A DNA stretch of 64,000 bases from Notospermus geniculatus. Lineage: Eukaryota > Nemertea > Pilidiophora > Heteronemertea > Lineidae. Below are positions 1 to 10,800 of this stretch, one piece after another. The notes beneath the pieces are model-generated. The model was not told the origin of the DNA. It did not search any database and saw only the letters and a list, made by a program, of their open reading frames with translations. The position numbers and the translations under genes were made by a program. Location: assembly GCA_002633025.1 (NCBI GenBank), contig NMRB01000999.1:144666-208665 (forward strand). The letters run 5' to 3'. How positions within the stretch are numbered: the first letter of the stretch is position 1; each line of letters opens with the position of its first letter.

Positions 1-138
1 CTGTCAGATTGCCTGTGCATTGATCTGCTACTGTTTACCGGTTATGTAGTACGATTCAGCTGTTGAAATGTGTGGGTTCACCAAGGCCATTAACACTTTC
101 CTCAAACGTGACATCCGACAGGTTTTCCCAGACCGCCT
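1..138. repeat. Foldback repeat, partial (family also at 34.7 and 47.7 kb)
   Basis: This stretch is the reverse-oriented right part of a repeat seen more completely at 34,662-34,858 and 47,729-47,895. Shared features are the TGCCTGTGCATTGATCTGCT segment, the words CAGCTGTTGAAATGTGTGGG and ACACTTTCCTCAAA, and a terminus reading GGTTTTCC-AGACCGCC. The intact copy at 34.7 kb has inverted ends (GGCGGTCTAGGAAAACCCGG and its complement). The left end here is cut by the window edge. No coding potential is seen. Confidence 0.7.
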
Positions 139-356
139 CAGATATTTCTGAAGTGTGGGTGATGTCGCTTCAGTCATTGAAACAACAATCGTGGCATGAC
201 GTCTCGTCATTGGATTTGCTCTTGTCATCAAAGACATAAGAGAGATCACTGTTCCATTTGATTCCTCAAATTTATCGAGTTGTGAAATTTTCCAATGATA
301 TTTCTGAAACTTGTAGAACATGAGAAAGAATTGTACTAAATTAACATCAGCACTTG

Positions 357-508
357 ATGGGCCGTATGCACCAACAAAGATTATCTTGAACTGAGGTTGA
401 GCCACAGCTTTTCAATTGTTCAGGTTTGCCAAGGCATGATGTGACAATGGAAAAGTTGTGGCTCAGCCTGAGTTCAAGATAATCTTCATTGGTGCATACG
501 GCTCGATT
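357..508. repeat. Foldback (MITE-like) element with ~55-bp inverted arms
   Basis: The left arm starts GGGCCGTATGCACCAACAAA and runs through GATTATCTTGAACT and TTGAGCCACA. The right arm is its near-perfect reverse complement and ends TTGGTGCATACGGCTC. The arms are about 55 bp with roughly 40 bp between them. The GGGCCGTAT-type terminus recurs in other foldbacks in this window (9.0, 61.6 kb), which suggests related non-autonomous DNA transposons. No transposase is present. Confidence 0.8.
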
Positions 509-713
509 AAAGTCTGGTCCCTGTACGATCAAAGAAGGAAGCAAAAGAAAGAATATGTAATGTACACTTCCCCTTTGAGTGTAGGAAATACACTTTATTA
601 ATATACAGTGATGCCATCTACTGACATGCCCGCACACCATCTTGCTTCATGATGTCGACAACTGATCTGTATACTGATCTTGGTTTTCCTGACCATTGTA
701 ATTTCTTTTTCAG

Positions 714-792
714 GGAAGATGGCTACTTGTTCGGCGTGGATAACTTGGTAGATATCTTTGAAGAAATGATACAGGAAGATTCAGAGGACTAA
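714..792 (+). CDS. Terminal coding exon of an unidentified + strand gene (3' end only)
   Basis: A good acceptor (TGTAATTTCTTTTTCAG) ends at 713. It is followed by an open frame of 25 residues reading EDGYLFGVDNLVDIFEEMIQ and then EDSED, with TAA at 790-792. The acidic, amphipathic composition and in-frame stop fit a true last exon. Phase: one base (714) completes a codon begun in the previous exon, which must lie to the left. I do not recognise the protein. No upstream exon is visible between 1 and 713, so the rest is probably outside the window. It could be a chance ORF. Confidence 0.5.
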
Positions 793-2870
793 CCAGCAAC
801 AGCTGTGGACCAAGCATTTATGACGGATTTTCTTCTTTCTACATCTGTGAACATTGTGTTAGTCTCAGTCTATGAAAGAATGTCTCTTTCAAGCATTACA
901 TAGTTTGGAATTTTCTTCAGGTGATCGTAGTGCTTAGGAAGTACTGATCTGTGTTTTGTAGTCCCTTTTTTAACCCCTTCTGGTCATTCTAGTGAGAGAT
1001 GGATTGTGGAGTGGGGTCATGTACCACAAGAATTGTGCCTGAGCAGATGGTGATGAATTGGCCTCCATTCCTGAGACCTTATTTTCAAAGCTTCCATAAC
1101 GTTTGTTAGACAGAAAATGAAGAATAGGACAAAAGGGCAAAGATTATGGACACGTAGAGTTATGAACGCACTGTTATCCTTGGAATATCCACTGCTACTG
1201 TGCTGCCACCCCTAAGAGTGCAGTGAATTAAAGCTATGACCCCTTATTCGGGAACAGGGTATAGTGGAGAGTTAAAACCCAACTTGACACTGAGCATCTT
1301 TACCTGTGTTGGAGTTACAATTCCACTCTAACCATGGTGGTAGAGAGGGTAATATTTTTTGAGCCTCCACATTTCACTCAAAATTTTTCAGAAATATGCA
1401 GATGATCACTATGTACTTGATGCTAAGCTCTTTGTCTGATGTACATATAAGAAAAAGTTAAAAATATGAGTAACATAAACACGGGTTCACTCAATCAGAC
1501 GCCTAGATGGTTCTTATGCAAATTATGACGCATGACAACTACATAACTATGTGCTGCCCGACGGACATATTACGGCTAATGTATATTTCGCACAGGCACT
1601 CAAAGCGCTTCTTTTGCCAAATATCAATTTGTCCGTCTGTTATGTGTATATCTGCTGTATAATTTTGTAAATATGCATTTTTGTCGGTGGATGTCATGAA
1701 TTCTGTGATGACGTTCGAATCTGTCTAAAGGCACCGCTCCATGTAAGGGTTTTCTTGTGCAAGTTGTTTCTCAATAGTCAATGGGGAACCGACGTGCCCA
1801 AAGGAGGCGCTGGGGAACAACTCAGTTTTAACACAAAAGCGCATGTGCTGCGACGATGAAAACGTCATTGATGTTGGGCATCGTTCGTGACGTTATGTGC
1901 GATGCGTCATTCAGAATCAATTAGGTTGCTCTTCAGTCGGTTGTTTACGTTAAAATAGTCAATTTTATCAGTGTAATTCAACATTTTCCTGCTTGAATTT
2001 TCGTTTGAAAACATTCAGATACATTGAGTCAATCCCATACTTGATGATGAACGTGTAAAATTCAAAGTTCAATGGACTACTTCATGTATATTAGGGCTAG
2101 AAGTAGGGTGTTGTTTCAGAATTAAATGGCAAATAACGTTGGCTTGACTTTCGACGTCATAGTTTTAACTGAGTTGTTCGTCAGCGCCACGTCACGGATT
2201 AGTTCCTCCGGTTCCTCATTCACCTTTGTTTGTTTCCTTACGAGTGGTACACTGAGAGACCACTGGCACAAATGATTGCTCATAGTTTTCTTCGGCTGAG
2301 GTACCCAGCCAACTCACCCAAGATAACACACACATGGAGAAACACCCTTATTCTTTGATGTTGATCAATTTCAATGTCCCTATGTTTTGTAGTCATGCTT
2401 CTGACACTTCACGTTTTTACCATCAACCTTCCCTTGTCGTTTTTTTCATACTTCGAGTTGTGACAAATATTGCCTGGTGCATTCTGGCTGGCTAGATGAT
2501 TTTCTACTCTTTTTCAAACATCTTCACTCTCGTGTCGACTTTTCTCACAACTAATTACAGGGTTTATATTCTAGACGTATTTCATTGCTTCAAGGTGTAT
2601 AAAACTTGAGAATTTATCTCAGATTCTGTTCTTTATCTTAGATATATACGCACATGTTTCTTCACGGGATGATCTGATCCAGTGTTGTGGCCACTTGGAG
2701 CTTGTGTCTCAAACATGAAGCAGACATCCTATTCAGTCTGCCAAAATTATAACTCAAGAATTTTGAACAGCAAAAATATAAGTTTACTGACTCGACTTGT
2801 TCCACATAAAACGGTCAGCACAAATACAAAATCTGCTAGAAATCAAAAACATTCCTTACTTCCAAGAAGT
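793..2870. other. Gene-free stretch
   Basis: If the exon ending at 792 is real, its 3' UTR begins here; an ATTAAA-like signal lies near 1,225. Beyond that the stretch is AT-rich with stops in all frames. I see no splice-bounded coding block, RNA gene or strong repeat. The region around 1,750-2,200 is slightly richer in CpG but carries no clear promoter element. Confidence 0.4.
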
Positions 2871-2875
2871 GATAT

Positions 2876-3105
2876 GAATTGGCCTGTCCCCCTTAGCCTC
2901 TGGTGAGTGTCGTACGTGAGACCAAGAAGTCACAGGTTTGATTCCTGGTCGAGTCATCACTTCGTATTCTCAATTGGTCGGAAAGGATCAAGTGAGGCGC
3001 TGATTGAGCTGCTCTTTGAGTTTCTCAGAATGGTTTCTCAAGAGACTGGGGAAGTAATGTGAAGCGCTTTAAGACCATATTACAGTAAAGCGCTATAGTT
3101 TTATT
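2876..3105 (+). repeat. tRNA-derived SINE (candidate)
   Basis: A Pol III B-box-like motif, GGTTTGATTCC, occurs within ACAGGTTTGATTCCTGGTCG near 2,934-2,950, preceded at tRNA-like distance by a degenerate A-box region. Downstream is a tail of the type GTGAAGCGCTTTAAGACC ... GTAAAGCGCTATA, which I know as a common SINE 3' module in marine invertebrates. There is no CDS. The acceptor stem does not fold as a genuine tRNA, so a SINE is preferred over a tRNA gene. Confidence 0.5.
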
Positions 3106-4720
3106 TACCGGTAAAAAGAAGCTTCATGAAGTACACTAATTTGTAAGGAATCTGGAGTGGAGCCATGCGGTCTAGTAAGACAAGCTTTTTGGAAGTTCAG
3201 TCAGTGTCAAATTCAATTCAATCAACATTTCTATATTTCTGTATTCAATGTAAAACTTTTCACTATTTTTATAATTTTCACTATTTTGCTGTTCATTCAC
3301 TTTTCTTCGCTATTTCTTCAATGCAATCGTGTGTCTTTTATAAAGATCCCTGTTACAAGACGAATTGTATTTTTTCACTTCGTGTATAATTTCTACATGT
3401 TTCTTTTGCATGTGTTGATATGTATGTACGAGCTTTGTTCAGATGATACCAACTGGATAATCATGGTGAAATATCGAACAGGAATAATGAATATATTTCA
3501 ATTTCATTGCTCAGGTGCCCCTTTGCTTTACCTCAGCGGGGGTCGGAAATAGTGAAATAAACTATTGGATACATGTATTTGGAAATCTTGGTGGAAAAAA
3601 GTTAAATAAAGAATCAAAACCTGAAAATGTTGGTGAAAGAGAGAGATAGCCGAAGGTTTCTTGCCAGTTACTGGTGACTGCAAACGATGAAATAAACTAA
3701 GTACCGGTAAGCAATCAAAAAGTTATGAGAGAAGTAGCATGCATGCAGTAAATTTTCTGACCAATTGATTCAGATGAATCAAGTTTTGTGTGTAATTCCA
3801 GGTTAAAAAGCAGCTTTGCTGAAGCAGTGGATCTGTTTCAATTGTATGTAGGGTCCCTCCGAGGTGAACTTTTTTACTTTACCACGTACGGTAATACTTT
3901 TAAATGACTGATTTCAGTAACTTTGGAAGCAACCAGAATTTCCCAGTTGATGGAATTCTCATTCATTTTCTCAGCTATTTACAAATCTTCAGTTTGCAGT
4001 TGATTATTTTGAATTGCATGGTGAGCCTTCCGATAACTTCCAAGATAATTCCGCTTTGTATTTATGACGCCAGCCATTTGGCTACAGAAATTTGCGTCAT
4101 GGTGACGTCACGTTGCGTCGTGATGTCTTGGACCGCATTTCTGGTTGGTAAAGTGGTCAATCAAAAATTCATATGGTTTATGAACTTCTGGATTATTCCA
4201 TACGAAGAAAGAATCTCAACACATTCCTGATGTTTCTTCTGAAAATGAAAAGAATCTTTTGTTCAATTTCTCCATTCGGCTGTTTTCAGTGTAGAACTTA
4301 GGATATGAATAGCGACAAAAATTGATTAGTGAGATCTGCTCGTCAGTTTTTGGTACCGACGCTAATACGATGCGTGGATTCATGAATTGAGTAGTTGCGA
4401 GGATCAATTTCTCAAGGAAATGTTCAGGAAAAGTTTGTATGTGAAATTACTAGTTTATTTCAAAGTCATGTATACTGCCACGTATCTAATGATAAAATCC
4501 TGCCAAAATTATTTTGTGATTAGTTCCAGTTGATGGTAGGTGGAAAGGTTTTTAAAAGACACCACGATACCAGGTTTTTCGCAAGATAAACTGCGTGTAA
4601 TTCTTTTTAGCTGTCTCTGAACTCTTTGTGTATAAAGGTCAGGTTTCAAATGATGGAAAGTGATGGGAAATATAAAGTAAAATATTCTTATTCAATGTAA
4701 TCTTGTTTCCTTCTTCATTT
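3106..4720. other. Gene-free AT-rich stretch
   Basis: Long + strand open frames here (3,157-3,552 and 3,904-4,230) have AT-driven composition rich in Phe, Ile and Tyr, no recognisable motif and no strong splice-site pattern. I read them as non-coding. No repeats stand out except a short TGACGTCA-rich segment near 4,100-4,130. Confidence 0.4.
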
Positions 4721-4725
4721 TAGTC

Positions 4726-4726
4726 N
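4726..4726. other. Single ambiguous base (N)
   Basis: One N interrupts TAGTC-N-TTTATGG exactly where the GIY-YIG reading frame stops. A lone N at a repeat boundary suggests an assembly join or an unresolved base rather than biology. Confidence 0.8.
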
Positions 4727-5650
4727 TTTATGGTTATTCATCCTTTTACGGAAACACGTAGTCTGTCCGACGTATTGGTTGATTGTGGGGCATCTGGTGC
4801 AGGTGATGCAATAGACAACATTTTTGCTGTCACAATCCGAGGGGATCCTCAGGCGAAGTTGATGGGACCTTCCGGTGGAGGAGCTGGTGATGTGAGACTG
4901 GGGAGGCAAGGAGATGCAGAGTTCACATTTCCGACCCCTCTTAGGACCTTTTCGTGAACATGGGTCACAGGTGGGCTTAGCCTGTTGGATGTCCGAGGTG
5001 GGGACCTTGGCTCTAACAAGCACATCACGGAGATTTTTGGGTCTCCGGAAACCAATGAGGGGTGGGTCAGGGCAGCATTCCTTCATAGCGGGGTTCAAGT
5101 GAAGAATAGGCAAAAAACGGCGTGTAATAGCGGAGATGTCCGGGAGTCCAGGGTGGTAGGTGAGAACTAAGGGGATCTTGCGGGGTTTGGAGGACTGCTG
5201 GTTGTGGACCCCACTTCCGTTGGCACTCTGGTTGGCTTGGCTGCCTTCATCATCAGCTCTGTCTCTACCCCCATCACGGGCATTGGTTTCCCTAGATGTG
5301 AGAGGGCGGGCCCCCTGGTGGTCATCATAGCGTTGGATCGCCCTTTCTACCTCCTTCGTAACCTTCTGTCTGTTGTGGCCCCTGTCTGTGAGAAAGCCAA
5401 CCAAGTTCTGTAGGTGTTTCAAAGCAGATGACCGCTCTGAGCAGATGGACAGAATCCGGAGGGCTTGGGAAAAGGGGATCGCACGTTTGACATGGCCGGG
5501 GTGACACGAAGCAGGATGGAGGTATTGGTGAGTGTCCGTGGGTTTGACGTAGAGGTCAGTAACAATCCTTGAGTCGCGGAGGTTGACAGTCACATCCAAA
5601 AAATTCTGGGAGGAGGGGGATGCATCCCAGGTGAACTTGACGACTTCATT
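4727..5650 (-). mobile_element. Penelope-like retroelement fragment: end of RT plus start of GIY-YIG endonuclease
   Basis: Reading the - strand from about 5,650, the frame opens with an RT-like segment ending NFLDVTVNL and then TDLYVKPTDTHQYLH followed by CHPGHVKRAIPFSQALR. These are hallmarks of the thumb region of Penelope-like elements. A basic, Cys-containing linker follows (CDPC, CELC pairs, zinc-binding-like), then VVYCITCTRC...YVGQTTCFRKR, the opening of a GIY-YIG nuclease. The copy is truncated at both ends. The 5' break is near 5,650, where the catalytic RT palm should continue. The 3' break lies at the ambiguous base at 4,726, before the rest of the nuclease. The family copies itself by RT plus a nicking endonuclease. 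This copy cannot be autonomous. Confidence 0.85.
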
Positions 5651-6940
5651 GTTTACATTTAATGTTTGTAAACATGGATGTTTACATTATGTTATTTTGG
5701 ACTTTTGGGACATGCCAACCCACCAAATCGAATATTTTCAATATCAAAAGAATTTCTAGAGGGGCATGCCACCAACAAATTACTCATAAGACAAAGAAAG
5801 ACTAGACATAAACAAACAAAATATAAATAAACAATGATTTTCGTGGCCCGCGAAAATACCCGTGATACATTATCTTTAACGTTCCTTTCAGCTGGATGCT
5901 CGGTGGAACCGGGTTTCCATGTTATCAAGTGGTTCTGCTAAGTCGTCGCGCAAAATCTCCAGGAGCTGTGTGAACCCTCCTCGGGTGAGCCGATATCATA
6001 TTCGAAACTCTTCATCGTTCAAATTTTCATCTGATTTAACGTATAGAACATGCCTGCTTCTTATTCGCCGAGGCTGATTGAGCCGTTCCTGAAAGCCTCG
6101 ACCTGATGACTGTTCGCTGATTCCAGGCAGAATAAGGACGCCTTAACAGCTATAGGAAAGTCCGGACCAACCTTTGGAATAAAGGAGATCCTCACCTAAA
6201 TTAAGTAGTTCCTTTTCCCAAAGGAGATCTAAAATCAATGGCACCTTCAGCGTGAGGAAGGGATTTTAAGGAGGCCTTTGCAGTCAACTTTTGGCACGTT
6301 CTGGAATAACTTGAGGGATCCTCAACAGGAGAACATTATAGCCTTGAGGAACTCCTTAACGTTGAGGAGCATTCTAAAATACGGGCCTATGTTTATCGTT
6401 TGATTTCGAAACCTCCCCAAATGCCTGCAACAGCAGGTTACCTATGTATTTTGTAACCGTTTGGGACATTGTCAGCAAATTTTAATTTAGTACACCTATT
6501 GGCCTAGCCCTTGGTCAGATCTCCGTCAGACAGCAAGTTACGGCTAGTCTCAGTCACCCAGTAGCTGTATCGAATCTAGGGATCCGATAAGAAGCAGTAC
6601 TGCGGAACAAAACGGCTGGCTGCGCGAGACTAAGTTACGGCCCGATCTTTTTCTTGGCTTGTCCACCAGGTGGCCAAAACTAAAAACACGGAAAGTAAAG
6701 AACTCATGAACATATGGCTGGATCATCCCAAAACGTGTGGAATTTATTGTAATAACCAACGAGATTCCATGTACTAGTACATACATGTAACAAACATCTT
6801 TCGGATATGAATGAAACAACAGCAGGCCTAAAATTTCGTACAACTTGGCTGCAAACGTAAACAAACAAGGTAAGAAGACGACAAAGATTGAGGAACATCA
6901 TGCTTTTGCCAATAGCCTCGACGTTATGCGCCACCAATAC
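5651..6940. other. Gene-free stretch
   Basis: Stops occur in all frames apart from short random ORFs (for example - strand 6,550-6,864, which is low-complexity Leu/Phe/Val sequence without motifs). Repetitive-looking phrases such as AGGAGATC and CTCAACAGGAG around 6,180-6,370 suggest decayed repeats. No RNA gene or promoter is recognised. Confidence 0.35.
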
Positions 6941-6941
6941 A

Positions 6942-7062
6942 GAGTTTAAGAGATCACACGCTAACGATAACTTTTACGTTAACGCTATTTCCTGCATGCA
7001 TTTCATGTACAAAAAATATCGTTAACGTAAATGTTATCGTTAGCGTGTGATCTCTTAAACTC
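6942..7062. repeat. Foldback element of the AACGTTAACG type
   Basis: The left arm GAGTTTAAGAGATCACACGC continues TAACGATAAC...TACGTTAACG. It is mirrored on the right by CGTTAACGTA...GTTATCGTTA and GCGTGTGATCTCTTAAACTC. The arms are about 45 bp around a ~30-bp loop. Core words (CGTTAACGT, AACGATAA) are shared with the foldbacks at 9,310 and 19,850, though the termini differ. Confidence 0.8.
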
Positions 7063-7242
7063 GCACCACCACAAGTGCTTATTATTCAAATTGTTGAATT
7101 TATTAATCAAATTGTTGATCAAATTTATTAATCAAATTATTAATCAAATTGTTGAATTTGGCACTCATTCGGAAGAAGAAGAAGAACTCCCTATTAGTCG
7201 ACGCATAACGAACACCATCCGACGTATTCCTCCTTGAGGTAA

Positions 7243-7620
7243 TAGTGGGGTTTCGCAAATCTGACGAAACACGAAGTAGGAAATATGAAATTGGACTTCA
7301 TTTCCATGACGCAATGTATTTCAGGAGATAAGATGGTTGGTACCACAAACATCGCCTGCTGCAAGAGCGTCTTTTAGCGTATGACGTTAGACCGGTGGAG
7401 TTACGGTATGTATTAAACTTTGAAATTTATCTTTCGTTTGCACTTCCTAGATACGAAGCGGAAATTTAGAAATTCAGGATGCATCACAACTCTCTCGGTC
7501 TTACCAGGGACATTTGTGGTACCAACCATCTCCAGAAATACTAGTATATTAGGCCCTGGAAGTGAAGTTGACTTTCGTAAATTCGTACTTCGTGTTTCGT
7601 CAGATTTGCGAAACCTCGCT
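7243..7620. repeat. ~375-bp foldback element, copy 1 (copy 2 near 22.6 kb)
   Basis: The left end GGGTTTCGCAAATCTGACGA continues AACACGAAGTA. The right end TACTTCGTGTTTCGTCAGAT continues TTGCGAAACCTC and is its reverse complement. The interior carries GATGGTTGGTACCACAAA and, inverted, GTGGTACCAACCATCTCC, so the whole unit is palindromic. A diverged copy occupies 22,572-22,983. No coding capacity is seen. Confidence 0.8.
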
Positions 7621-7860
7621 AATGTCGTACCAAAGCAACAGCTTTGGATAGACGAACGTTCATGCCAAACGATTAATAGAATTCCATCCTAAAGACGTGA
7701 ATTTTTAAGTCAGAGGTAGGGAGGCTGCCCACGGAAGCCCATTCTATATATAGAATTTGTTGACGGACATCGCGAAATTAGCCGGACGAAGTGATAAAGA
7801 CGGCAGACCGACCCGCTTGGAACACATGGACGGATCTTCAAAATGGACACGCTCGCTCGC

Positions 7861-10800
7861 TCAACATGAAGAGTTGGCCCTCTGGTGATCAGACGGTATA
7901 CCCAATTCACCCTTGTCCTTTCTTGAAGCCCTCTCTGTTTCTGTGCTGAAGTTTGGAGTAACGTCATCATGGTCATCGTGTACTTCATACAACGCCCTCG
8001 TGTAGTTGTCAAAGCTGGAGGAACTACCGGAATCGCTGTCGTCTTCATGGGCCACTCCCGGTGCTGCCCTTGATCCGGGACCTTTTATAGGACCCAGGAC
8101 TCGCGCCTTACCCGAGTAAGCCTCGTCGTCTGAGAGGGTTTGTTGATGTTTCAAATCGTTCGTTAATTGTGAGGCCAGAACCGATATCGTGTCTTTCCTC
8201 TCGTGGCGTTTGAGATGTGAATGGTCCGCCATCATCCTTCCCGGCGCTTGCGTCTGTTTCCGGTGCGTAACTAGTTTGGTTGGCGACACGTGAACCAAGA
8301 TCTTACCTTGATGCGTCGGCGCTTTCTGAATCCTTAATTGCGGAACAGATTTGCCGTCGTAGTGACATCCATGGAGATTGATCTTAGGCGATCGATCCCG
8401 TTGAATGATGTCAGTTTGTTTTGTCCCAATGCGGGCTAACGGTGGAGGAAGTGGTGCGGGCACTGCGCTACTAATGCGAAGGTCAGTCAATGTCTCCATT
8501 AGTACATCTGTAGGCCCAGTGGCGTGGACTGCCTGCCGAAGCGAATTGGTCGGCAAGCTCCGTGATAACGAATTATTCGACTTCCGCCTGGAGAGGTCAA
8601 CGTCTTTGAGGCTTGTCTTGGACTTGGTCGAATACGTGGAACCGATCGAGGAGTTGTCCAATCTCCTCCGTCTTCGTTTCCTCGGGTGGGGCGCCACTGT
8701 GGAGAATGATTGTACCTCTGGAGTGGAGCACCCTTGCGCCCTCGCCCAGTCCTCCGCCGTCATGCCCTTCTCTGGATCAGTCGTATAGACCGATGCCCCG
8801 CCTTCCAGAGAAAGCAACGATGCGCACGAGTTGTAGCCGAGTTTCGCCGCAACCAACATAGCGGTGAGACCCGTATTGTTTTTCCGGTCCACATCCAATC
8901 CCAACCGACGGAAGGACTTGAGAAGAATTTCAATCGCTTTATCGTTTCCGACCATAGCGCTGTAGATGAGCGGTGTATTGCCTTGAAATAAACAAAAAAT
9001 GCGGCAAACACTTAGGGCCGTATTCCAAAAGGGTGTTTAAGACCTTAGACGCGTGTAACTTCGCCAAATGTATGGTGGAAGTGTGTGCATTTAGTGAAGT
9101 TACACGCGTCTATGTCTTTAATTGCGCGGTGATCACCCTTTTTGAATACGGCCCTTAGTTACAACTTTGGGTATTTTCAGAGGAATAGTCTTTTCCCGGT
9201 ATAACGTTTGTAAAATGTTTTATTTGTTTACGCAGACTAAAACCAGGTGTTCATGGGTGTGTAAGCAAGAAATCAGTCGACCAGGATTGACGAAGTGATC
9301 TAGTCAAGAGGGACGTTTAGAAATCAAACGATAAACGTAAACGTTAACGACAACGTTATTTTCGTACCGAAATTGCAATATAAAATCTGGTGAAAAGTAC
9401 GTTGTCGTAAAGTTTACGTTTATCGTTTGATTTCTAAACATCCCTATTGCCTGTTTCTTACCTTTATGGTCAGCCAAATCAGGATCAACGTTATTCTTCA
9501 CAAGTATCTGGACAACATCATTACATCTAAGCTCGCATGCGTAACTGAGAGCCGTCCTTCCGACGTCATCCGTCATATTGACGTCTGCCTTTTTCTGAAG
9601 CAATAAATGAATGGCTTTGCCTCGTGTGCGTTCCTCCTGAAATCACGTAGAAAAATAATGTCATGCGCGTACAATGGGGACATGGATTCTTTTGGCAATC
9701 AATGGTGATGATCGATTTGGTCATGGTCAATAAATCAGGAGAGCCGATTTTGCTTTGCAGACTATCAGATTTTCATCATCTGTAAACAAAAACATCTTTC
9801 TGTGATCGCCATACAGACTGCGGAGAATCAACGATCAATCCTCGTGTCGCGTTAATTTCGGTATTGATGAGGTATGAGAGATGGTAGTTTATCCTCTCGT
9901 ACTTGTAAGTTGCCAAGGGTTTTGCACTGATTAGCAACTTGGTCAGTGCTCATAGAATCGCTATGAACGCGCAGACATGGCTGCGGTGACTCAGGTCAAT
10001 GCCAAGTCGTAACAAGCAGTCCGATTGGTGCCATCGCCATGTTAGAAGCTTCGAATGGTGAGTCAATCGGAGTAACAAGCAATCCGATTGGCTCCCAGGA
10101 TCGCAAAGAAATGATACGACGAAGCATCCGATTGGTGACCATGATTTGGTGCCGAACAGAGCATTGGAATGACAACGCTCCGAATGGTGAGTTATAACCT
10201 CAAGATCGCAGCAAACGGGCGACTTGCGACTTCTGGTACTGAGGCTATTCGTTCCCATTCACTCCCATCAGCAATACATTACGTCAAACCACTCATTCGA
10301 GACATAGAGTTGAGTATTCACTACCTGAGACGCTGTGAAACCAGATAAGACTTGTTTGTCGACTAATCAAATATTCATCACCATTAACTTGGTAAATGTC
10401 TGGCTGACTGCTTTCACAAGCAAAGGATTTATTATGTGCAGTTGTTGAGAGGCAATATGTCTCCAGAAGACTGTTTAATGTTAATAGGAGATTCGGATGA
10501 CAAAATTACAGGTGGAGGTTGTCGTGGGTATTAGGTGACACTTCGCCAACCACACGGATTACCCAGATTCAGAAACGATGCTAATTATTTTGTTCATAAG
10601 CGCATACTCGAATGCAAAGGCACGTATTTTGACGAAATCGATTAGCCAGACCAAGGCGTCATCATATCTGGTTTCCATGGAAACCGGCAACTCCTTCCTC
10701 CTCATTCATCACGTCTGCTGACTCAAGTCGTGAAGTACGGAATGAAAACATAATAAATAAACAAAGCGGACGGAAATATCGTGAATATCCTATATCAGAA

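Noticed and set aside
3157-4230. 131- and 108-codon + strand ORFs rich in Phe/Ile
   Set aside because: AT-driven composition, no motif; treated as chance open frames.
4730-5413. Several + strand ORFs opposite the Penelope-like fragment
   Set aside because: The - strand carries clear RT/GIY-YIG motifs; the + frames are shadows.
8405-8991. Three overlapping + strand ORFs of 82-127 codons
   Set aside because: They lie antisense to the large ankyrin exon and show Arg/Ser/Val-rich shadow composition.
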